A DNA stretch of 27,491 nt from an uncultured Collinsella sp. GTDB taxonomy: Bacteria; Actinomycetota; Coriobacteriia; Coriobacteriales; Coriobacteriaceae. Below, piece by piece: positions 16,130 to 20,880 of this stretch. The stretch lies in NCBI GenBank assembly GCA_902494765.1, contig CABUUK010000031.1, positions 1 to 27,491 on the forward strand, in the 5' to 3' direction. The translations under genes were made by a program, and so were the position numbers. Under the pieces are notes generated by a model. The model worked only from the letters and a program-made list of their open reading frames with translations. It ran no database searches and was not told the DNA's origin. Positions within the stretch are counted from its first letter, which is position 1. The number at the start of each line of letters is the position of its first letter.

Positions 16130-16198
16130 GGTTTTCAACGCTTTCCATAGGCGGAGGGCTTCTTATAAGCCCGCAGACTGTGGAAAGGGTTGAAAACC
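16130..16198 (+). ncRNA. Structured RNA hairpin II, related to hairpin I (putative)
   Basis: Stem 16130-16150 with 16178-16198: 20 pairs and one G-G mismatch, with one G-U (16148-16180) again in plus-strand sense. A purine-rich 5x5 internal loop leads to a 6-bp GGGCTT/AAGCCC stem and 5-nt loop. It shares with hairpin I the 5' word GTTTTCAAC and the apical word GGAGGG. No T-tract follows. The likeness suggests a duplicated RNA element. Confidence 0.62.
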
Positions 16199-16206
16199 GG
16201 ATATTT

Positions 16207-16282
16207 GGGTGAAATATCGGAGTGAAATATGTAGGCGAGCTGTTTTCATCATAGAACTTTCTTTCACCCCTTTTTCACCCCT
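16207..16282. promoter_or_regulatory. Cluster of TTTCACCCC-type sites, probable integrase arm sites (right)
   Basis: GGGTGAAATAT (16207-16217) and GAGTGAAATAT (16220-16230) in direct repeat, then in opposite orientation TTTCACCCC (16262-16270) and TTTTTCACCCCT (16271-16282). These match the words near the left end (5706-5763). Their placement at 100-175 bp inside the right core fits arm-type sites. Confidence 0.6.
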
Positions 16283-16313
16283 CTATCGTCTATTTAGCCC
16301 TATCTATACAGAA

Positions 16314-16345
16314 GCAGGTCAGACGATTTATACCGTCTGACCTGC
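16314..16345 (-). terminator. Hairpin 3' of tRNA-Arg
   Basis: A perfect 12-bp stem GCAGGTCAGACG / CGTCTGACCTGC with an 8-nt AT-rich loop, 9 nt beyond the tRNA 3' end on the minus strand. The tail on the minus strand (TTCTGTATAG) is only weakly T-rich. It was brought in by the element, and probably replaces the original terminator seen at 5520. Confidence 0.6.
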
Positions 16346-16354
16346 AATTTCTTC

Positions 16355-16430
16355 TGGTGCCCCCGGTGCGATTCGAACGCACGACACCCGCTTTAGGAGA
16401 GCGGTGCTCTATCCCCTGAGCTACGGAGGC
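16355..16430 (-). tRNA. tRNA-Arg (anticodon CCU), integration target
   Basis: A 76-nt gene with encoded CCA. Acceptor GCCTCCG pairs with CGGGGGC (one G-U); D-stem GCTC/GAGC; anticodon stem CCGCT/AGCGG with loop CTCCTAA, so anticodon CCT; T-stem GTGCG/CGCAC fully paired with loop TTCGAAT. The 3' part from the anticodon loop on is supplied by the element, because the chromosome's own 3' part lies at 5554-5598. It decodes AGG, a rare codon in high-GC genomes. Confidence 0.96.
16382..16399. repeat. Right attachment core (direct repeat, copy 2)
   Basis: CGACACCCGCTTTAGGAG, identical to 5581-5598, inside the intact tRNA-Arg gene. It covers anticodon loop to variable loop. Confidence 0.85.
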
Positions 16431-16489
16431 ATGTTGTACTAGTGTAGCAGATTTACGCCGTTGTAATACAGCGTATAGCCACTCTTCGA

Positions 16490-16505
16490 AGTTGCGGTGG
16501 AACAG
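16490..16505 (+). repeat. Dispersed repeat AGTTGCGGTGRAAYAG, copy 1
   Basis: AGTTGCGGTGGAACAG. The same word occurs at 20344 (plus), 20410 (minus) and 27352 (plus), each time outside genes. Here it stands directly before the tandem hairpin array. Confidence 0.75.
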
Positions 16506-16511
16506 CCCTCC

Positions 16512-16710
16512 GGAAAGTGTGTCCCACTATCCAGGCAAATTCTGGGTCAAACTTTCCCAATGGGACCTCGCTGGAAACTGTGTCCCAGAATTTCGGCTCG
16601 AAACGGGACACGGTTTCCCAAACGACCCCGTTCCGGAAACTACATCCCGGAATCGGCGCTCGAACTGGGATGCACTTTCCCAATCGAGCCCCATGGGAAA
16701 CTGCGTCCCA
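16512..16710. repeat. Tandem array of hairpins of about 61 bp (3.3 units)
   Basis: The word GGAAA(C/G)T starts at 16512, 16573, 16635 and 16697, and the opposing TTTCCC at 16553, 16614 and 16676, so the unit is 61-62 bp. Each unit folds into a stem of about 14 bp around a 17-nt loop. Between units 2 and 3 two stem pairs change on both sides (T-A to C-G and G-C to A-T), which indicates selection for pairing or gene-conversion-free divergence of paired arms. The last unit is only a left arm. The array fills the space between tRNA-Arg and the manO stop. It could act as 3' end of the man transcript; function is unknown. Confidence 0.75.
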
Positions 16711-16733
16711 CTTTGGGGGGCGCTCTTTAATGA

Positions 16734-17132
16734 CTAGTTACCTTTGTGGAAGAGGTTTTTGATGACGGAGGGGATGCTCTTGACGCCCTTGGCCGTCACA
16801 TCGATAAAGTCGGGCGAACGCACGAGCTTATTCTCGTCGACGTACTTGCGGACCGCGCGAAGCGTCTCTTTGTCGTCACGCGTCGAAAACGTAAAGTGAC
16901 CGTTGTCCTTGGTGAAGATGGCAAAACGCGTGATCTTCTTGGTGCCGCGCAAAACCTCGGCGGCAATATAGTCGACCTCGTCCCACGGGATTTGAATATA
17001 ATCCTCGGGATTGCGCTCGTTATAGTACTCAAACGCCTTATTGCCCACCATCACGTTACCGTGGCTGGTAAGCCCCATCAGGCAGGTTGCCGGCGTTGCC
17101 AGATCGACCGTGCTGTTCTGAGATTGCGCCAT
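16734..17132 (-). CDS. manO: ManO-like DUF956 protein of the mannose PTS operon
   Basis: A 132-residue cytoplasmic protein. The pattern MVGNKAFEYYNERNPEDYIQ, then IPWDEVDYIAAEV and RFAIFTKDNGHFTF, is that of the DUF956 family found at the end of manXYZ operons in Firmicutes, where it is called ManO. Its biochemical role is not settled; a regulatory role in mannose uptake has been proposed. I start it at ATG 17132 (MAQSQN), with GAGG 5 nt upstream, and not at the in-frame ATG 17183, which lies in the upstream hairpin. It is the last gene of the operon, 120 bp after manZ. Confidence 0.85.
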   Translation of the reverse strand: MAQSQNSTVDLATPATCLMGLTSHGNVMVGNKAFEYYNERNPEDYIQIPWDEVDYIAAEVLRGTKKITRFAIFTKDNGHFTFSTRDDKETLRAVRKYVDENKLVRSPDFIDVTAKGVKSIPSVIKNLFHKGN

Positions 17133-17160
17133 GCGCGCCTCGCCCTCCAAATAAAACAAT

Positions 17161-17196
17161 CGGACCGCATCCAGTGTACCCACCGGGTGCGGTCCG
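17161..17196 (-). terminator. Hairpin between manZ and manO (partial terminator or leader)
   Basis: A perfect 9-bp stem CGGACCGCA / TGCGGTCCG with an 18-nt loop. On the minus strand it is followed by ATTGTTTTATTT, directly before the manO ribosome site. It may end part of the manXYZ transcripts so that less manO is made. Confidence 0.6.
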
Positions 17197-17252
17197 TTTC
17201 AATGGCTCAAAAGCCCTTGCCTAGCAATTCTCGGTCTTAAGCCGAAGCGTGC

Positions 17253-18173
17253 TTACATGAAGCCGCAGAAGCGACCGATGATGCCGACGGCGAAGAGAGC
17301 CAGGATGATGACGATCGGGCTGACCTTCTTCTTGAGGAGCTTGCAGACCAGCAGGGTCAGGCACACGGCGGCAAGGCCGGGGATGAGCTGATCGAGGTTG
17401 GCCTGAAGCGTGGTGACCTTCATCTGATCAAGGGCGGTAGCACCGACGGAGTTGTACATCGTCAGCGCTTCCTTGATACCCTCGGAACCGGAGGGCAGGC
17501 TAGCCCAGTCGATAAAGGCGCCAGCAGACTGCTTGACCGTGGAGACGATCGGGGTGAAGGAAATGGACACCCAGCGCTCGACCAGGGCGCCGATGATGAA
17601 CATACCCAAGATGGAAGCGCCCTCGGTGACCTTGCCCATCAGACCACCGGAGAGGTCCTTGGCGATGGAGGAGCCGACCTTGTAGCCAAACTCCTGCGTG
17701 TACCACAGGAAAGCGTAACGGATGATGTTCCACGCGAAGAAGAACAGCAGCGGACCGACGATGCTGCCGGACATGGCCAGGGAAGCGCCCAGAGCGCCCA
17801 GAATCGGGCGAAGGGTGAACCAGAAGACGGGGTCGCCGACGCCGGCGAGCGGGCCCATCATACCGACCTTGACGCCCTGAATGGCGACGTCGTCAATCGG
17901 GGCACCGTTGGCGCGCTCCTCCTCGAGAGCGAGGGTAACGCCAATGACGGGGGCGGAAACATAGGGGTGGGTGTTATAGAACTCCAGGTGGCGCTTAAGA
18001 GCGGCAATCTGGTCATCCTTGCTGGTGTAGAGCTTCTTGATCGCAGGGATCATTGCGAAGCACCAGCCGCCGTTCTGCATACGCTCGTAGTTCCACGAGC
18101 CCTGAAGGAACTGATGACGGAAGCAAACCTTCTTGCGGTCAGCCTTGGTGAGCTGAATCTTGTTCTCTGCCAT
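17253..18173 (-). CDS. manZ: PTS mannose-family transporter subunit IID
   Basis: A 306-residue membrane protein of the PTS-EIID family. Typical segments are FRHQFLQGSWNYERMQNGGW near the N-terminus, LEFYNTHPYVSAPVIG, and GPLAGVGDPVFWFTLRPILG. With IIC it forms the sugar channel that takes up and phosphorylates mannose, glucose or related sugars. ATG 18173 (MAENKIQ) is chosen, with AGGAGGGGAG upstream. It follows manY by 16 bp in the same operon. C-terminal residues end in a membrane helix (IVIILALFAVGIIGRFCGFM). Confidence 0.95.
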   Translation of the reverse strand: MAENKIQLTKADRKKVCFRHQFLQGSWNYERMQNGGWCFAMIPAIKKLYTSKDDQIAALKRHLEFYNTHPYVSAPVIGVTLALEEERANGAPIDDVAIQGVKVGMMGPLAGVGDPVFWFTLRPILGALGASLAMSGSIVGPLLFFFAWNIIRYAFLWYTQEFGYKVGSSIAKDLSGGLMGKVTEGASILGMFIIGALVERWVSISFTPIVSTVKQSAGAFIDWASLPSGSEGIKEALTMYNSVGATALDQMKVTTLQANLDQLIPGLAAVCLTLLVCKLLKKKVSPIVIILALFAVGIIGRFCGFM

Positions 18174-18189
18174 ATGTATCACTCCCCTC

Positions 18190-19008
18190 CTACTCGTAAT
18201 CGTTCAGAATGTCGCCGAGCGGGTCGCCGGAGCCACCGCCCATGCCGCCACCCTGCTTGGCCAGATCCTTAAGGCCAAGGTAGATGAGGGCAAGGGAGAT
18301 GCCGATGAGACCAAGGGCGATCAGCGTGAGCTGAGGGATGGCAGCAAGGACAAAGCCGAGGACGAAGAACGGCCAGGTCTCCTTGGTGGCCATCATGTTG
18401 ATGACCATGGCGTAACCGACGGAAGCGACCATGCCGCCGCCGACAGCCATGCCGCCGGACAGCCAGTCGGGCATAGCGTTAAGCGCGTTGGTAACGGCCT
18501 CGGCCGGGATGACGCACAGAAGCACTGCCGGGATGGCGATACGAAGGCCCTGCATGAGGATGGCAGCATACTGCCAGCGCTCGATGCCGGAGAAGTCGCC
18601 CTTCTCGGCGCAACCGTCCATGGCGTGAGCGATAGCGGTAGCAATGGTACGGCAGATCATGGTCAGGAACAGACCAGCGACCGACAGCGGGACGGCGACG
18701 GCGATAGCGGTGGTAACGGCCTTGGCCGAATCGGTGGCGCCACCGTTGAGGGCGAGCACCATGATGATCGAAGAAGCGACCGAGGCCAGAGCGGCGTCAG
18801 GCGCGACAGCGGCGCCGACGTTAGCCCAGCCAAGGGCCATCATCTGGAGCGAACCGCCCAGGAGGATGCCCTCCTGAAGGTGACCGGTTACGAGACCGAT
18901 AAGCGTGCATGCCACGAGCGGCTGATGGAACTGGAACTCATCCAGAATGCCTTCCATACCGGCAAGCAACGCGACAATCGCAACAAGCAGAATAGTGATT
19001 GCAGACAT
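18190..19008 (-). CDS. manY: PTS mannose/sorbose-family transporter subunit IIC
   Basis: A 272-residue polytopic membrane protein of the EIIC sorbose/mannose family. The segment GILLGGSLQMMALGWANVGA-A followed by PDAALAS is the well-conserved IIC core. AAAGGAGGG lies 8 nt before ATG 19008. The C-terminus is short, glycine-rich and hydrophilic (GGGMGGGSGDPLGD). It works with ManZ as translocation unit and receives phosphate from ManX. Gap to manX is 18 bp, so one operon. Confidence 0.95.
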   Translation of the reverse strand: MSAITILLVAIVALLAGMEGILDEFQFHQPLVACTLIGLVTGHLQEGILLGGSLQMMALGWANVGAAVAPDAALASVASSIIMVLALNGGATDSAKAVTTAIAVAVPLSVAGLFLTMICRTIATAIAHAMDGCAEKGDFSGIERWQYAAILMQGLRIAIPAVLLCVIPAEAVTNALNAMPDWLSGGMAVGGGMVASVGYAMVINMMATKETWPFFVLGFVLAAIPQLTLIALGLIGISLALIYLGLKDLAKQGGGMGGGSGDPLGDILNDYE

Positions 19009-19026
19009 GTATCGGACCCTCCTTTA

Positions 19027-20016
19027 CTATGCTTGAGCGGCCAGTTCGGCCTTAGCTTTCTTCAACATGGCGTCGAGATCCTCGGAGGAATCCGAAGGAA
19101 CCTTGCGGACCTCGAACTTGACGCCCTTGGCCTTGAGGGCCTCGAGAGTCTTGACGTCATCATCGCCCATAGCGACGGCGTTGGTGACGACGACCTTGCC
19201 CTTGGAGTGAGCCATGGAACCGATGTTGACTTCCTTGATGTCGACACCGGCCTCGATGGCCTTGAGCAGATCCTGCGGGTTCTCAAAGAGCAGCATGGCC
19301 TTGGTGTCACCAAAGCGCGTGTCCTTGACGACCTCGGCCATCTTCTTGATGGGCACGACGTTGGCATGGACTCCCGGAGGGGCAGCCTGCTCGATCATGG
19401 TCTTGCGGAGCTCGTCGTGAGCAACGCCGTCGGAAACCACGATGATGCGGTTGGGGTTGATCTGCTTGGTCCACGTGGTGGCCACCTGACCATGAAGCAG
19501 ACGGGTGTCGATACGGACGTGGGCGATCTTGATGTGCCCATCGCCGATGACCGTTCCCGGAGGGATGGCGCCTGCAGGAGCAGCGGCGGCCGCAGCCGGC
19601 TTCTTCTCCTCGGGCTCCAGAGACTCGGGCTTGACACGCACGCCAGCCTTAGCCTCAGTCACGAGATGTTTTGCGATCGCATGTGCAGTGTTCTTTGCGT
19701 CAAAGCGCTGCGAATATGCCTCGATGAGCATAGGCAGGTTGACACCGGTGACGATAGCCCAGGAATCGTGGCCCTCGATGAGCCCGCTGATCTGGTTGAA
19801 CGGCGTGCCGCCCCACAGATCAACGAGGAAGAGCACCTGCTCCTGGTCTTCGAAGGAAGCGATTGCTTCCTCGACCTTGGCACGGAAGTCGTCGGGCCCC
19901 ATGCTCGGCTCGAGCGAGACCACGGCAACAGACGGCTGATCGCCAAAGACCATCGAGCCCGTCTGCTTGATTCCAGCTGCCAAGTCCCCGTGGCTAGCAA
20001 GAACAATACTTACCAT
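19027..20016 (-). CDS. manX: PTS mannose-family fused subunits IIA and IIB
   Basis: A 329-residue cytoplasmic phosphotransfer protein. The IIA domain (1 to about 125) has the active histidine H9 in VLASHGDLA and the DLWGGTPFN segment. An Ala/Pro/Lys-rich linker (about 128-155) follows. The IIB domain (about 162-329) has RIDTRLLHGQVATTW with the second phospho-histidine H175. Phosphate passes from HPr to H9, to H175, then to the sugar in ManYZ. ATG 20016 is preferred to GTG 20019 because AAGGAGG then lies 7 nt upstream. First gene of manXYZ-manO. Confidence 0.96.
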   Translation of the reverse strand: MVSIVLASHGDLAAGIKQTGSMVFGDQPSVAVVSLEPSMGPDDFRAKVEEAIASFEDQEQVLFLVDLWGGTPFNQISGLIEGHDSWAIVTGVNLPMLIEAYSQRFDAKNTAHAIAKHLVTEAKAGVRVKPESLEPEEKKPAAAAAAPAGAIPPGTVIGDGHIKIAHVRIDTRLLHGQVATTWTKQINPNRIIVVSDGVAHDELRKTMIEQAAPPGVHANVVPIKKMAEVVKDTRFGDTKAMLLFENPQDLLKAIEAGVDIKEVNIGSMAHSKGKVVVTNAVAMGDDDVKTLEALKAKGVKFEVRKVPSDSSEDLDAMLKKAKAELAAQA

Positions 20017-20250
20017 CACATAACCTCCTTTTTGTCTACGTATTTCCTACACGACATGAAAGGAGTATAGCTGTTTGTTTTGTGGAATTATAGCTAAATC
20101 CGCAAAAGGTTGGATTATTTATTTAAACGTCTAGGTTTGTTACAAGTTGATTACGTTACTGCTTTTTGACTCATTACACGACAAGGCGTCGCTCATCAAG
20201 CCATGCATTTTACAGATACAAGCAGGCTGTTCATTAATATCGATTTTAGG

Positions 20251-20268
20251 CAAGCGCGAATGCGCTTG
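20251..20268. promoter_or_regulatory. Palindrome upstream of the man operon
   Basis: CAAGCGC-gaat-GCGCTTG, 7-bp perfect arms. There is no T-tract on either side, so a regulator site is as likely as a terminator. Confidence 0.4.
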
Positions 20269-20343
20269 TACTGCCGCTATTTTGTTTAAACAGACATGGC
20301 TTGACTATTTTCGTGACTTATGATTTATGAAACCACTCAAAAT

Positions 20344-20410
20344 AGTTGCGGTGGAATAGTTCTTGTTTAAGAGCCAGAAGGCTGAATTTAGGAACTATTT
20401 CACCGCAACT
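20344..20410. repeat. MITE/REP-like inverted repeat with 19-bp arms
   Basis: The left arm AGTTGCGGTGGAATAGTTC (20344-20362) and right arm (20392-20410) match with one difference, separated by 29 bp. The first 16 bases of the arm occur alone at 16490 and 27352. It lies 12 bp past the hypA stop, so it may also serve as 3' end of that transcript. No transposase is inside. Confidence 0.75.
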
Positions 20411-20421
20411 TATAGGGAATC

Positions 20422-20850
20422 CTAGGCGATGTGGAGGGGGTTGGCGGCGTCGACGGCGTCGGGGACGTCGGAAGGACCGTCGGGGACAGCGTCTGCCGGG
20501 TCCTCGTCGGGGGTCTCGATCTGCTTGATCATGACCTCCTGGCCCTGCAGCAGGTATGTCTCGCCGCTACCGCAATGGGGACAGGTCTTGCCGTGCTCGA
20601 CCGTCGCGTAGTCGCAGCTACACGCCTCGCAATGCGTCACAGCCTTGACGGGCTCCACAACAAGCTCCGCGCCCTGCGCGATGGGCTTTTTATCTACCGC
20701 CCAGCGCCAAGCGTCGAGCAGCAAGTCGGGAACGACGCCCGAGACCTCGCCCAGCAGCAACGTCACGCTCGAAACGCGACGCACGCCATGAGCGCGCGCT
20801 ACATTCTCGACATCGCGAATGATGTGGTAAACGATCCCCAATTCATGCAC
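20422..20850 (-). CDS. hypA: Hydrogenase nickel-incorporation protein HypA
   Basis: A 142-residue metallochaperone. It begins MHELGI, in which the N-terminus and H2 bind nickel. The structural zinc site is C74-x-x-C77 and C90-x-x-C93. The last 35 residues are acidic and Asp/Pro-rich, longer than the usual protein of about 115 residues. HypA delivers nickel to [NiFe]-hydrogenase (or urease) with HypB. No hydrogenase, hypB or urease gene is in the window. It follows the flavoprotein gene by 30 bp on the same strand, so the two are probably co-transcribed. Confidence 0.93.
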   Translation of the reverse strand: MHELGIVYHIIRDVENVARAHGVRRVSSVTLLLGEVSGVVPDLLLDAWRWAVDKKPIAQGAELVVEPVKAVTHCEACSCDYATVEHGKTCPHCGSGETYLLQGQEVMIKQIETPDEDPADAVPDGPSDVPDAVDAANPLHIA

Positions 20851-20880
20851 TTTTTCTTCCGCCGTTCCCGTTATGGCTAC

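Larger units (their letters stand above)
5581..16399. mobile_element. Integrative mobilizable element in tRNA-Arg(CCU), about 10.8 kb
   Basis: Bounded by an 18-bp direct repeat CGACACCCGCTTTAGGAG at 5581-5598 and 16382-16399. The repeat covers anticodon loop, 3' anticodon stem and variable loop of the tRNA. Contents in order: integrase, unknown protein, HTH protein, DnaB-like ATPase, mobC, coupling protein, relaxase, oriT-like region, BcgI-like restriction-modification genes and paired RNA hairpins. Relaxase and coupling protein without any VirB-type channel gene mark it as mobilizable rather than self-conjugative. The mobilization genes are clearly more GC-rich than the cargo genes, so the cargo seems to have a separate origin. 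Confidence 0.88.
20017..20421. other. Intergenic region upstream of manX and downstream of hypA
   Basis: About 400 bp, clearly AT-rich against its surroundings. A perfect TATAAT on the minus strand (20087-20092), 71 bp before manX, is a likely -10 box, but no good -35 is present at the right distance, so an activator may be needed. A 7-bp palindrome CAAGCGC-gaat-GCGCTTG (20251-20268) is a possible regulator site. The part from 20344 is a MITE-like inverted repeat. I see no gene. Confidence 0.55.

Noticed and set aside
16024..16198. Toxin-antitoxin RNA of type III (ToxIN-like)
   Set aside because: Tandem RNA units are present, but the units are far longer than known repeats and no toxin gene of that class is adjacent.
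16512..16710. CRISPR array
   Set aside because: The 61-bp units are hairpins with related loops rather than identical repeats with unique spacers, and no cas gene is near.
16497..16762. Three overlapping short frames with repeated CVPL/NFPNG-type residues
   Set aside because: They are translations of the 61-bp hairpin array in all three frames; no ribosome site.
18160..20070. 636-codon plus-strand frame over manX and manY
   Set aside because: Shadow of the man genes on the other strand; His/Asp/Gly-rich composition and no family motif.
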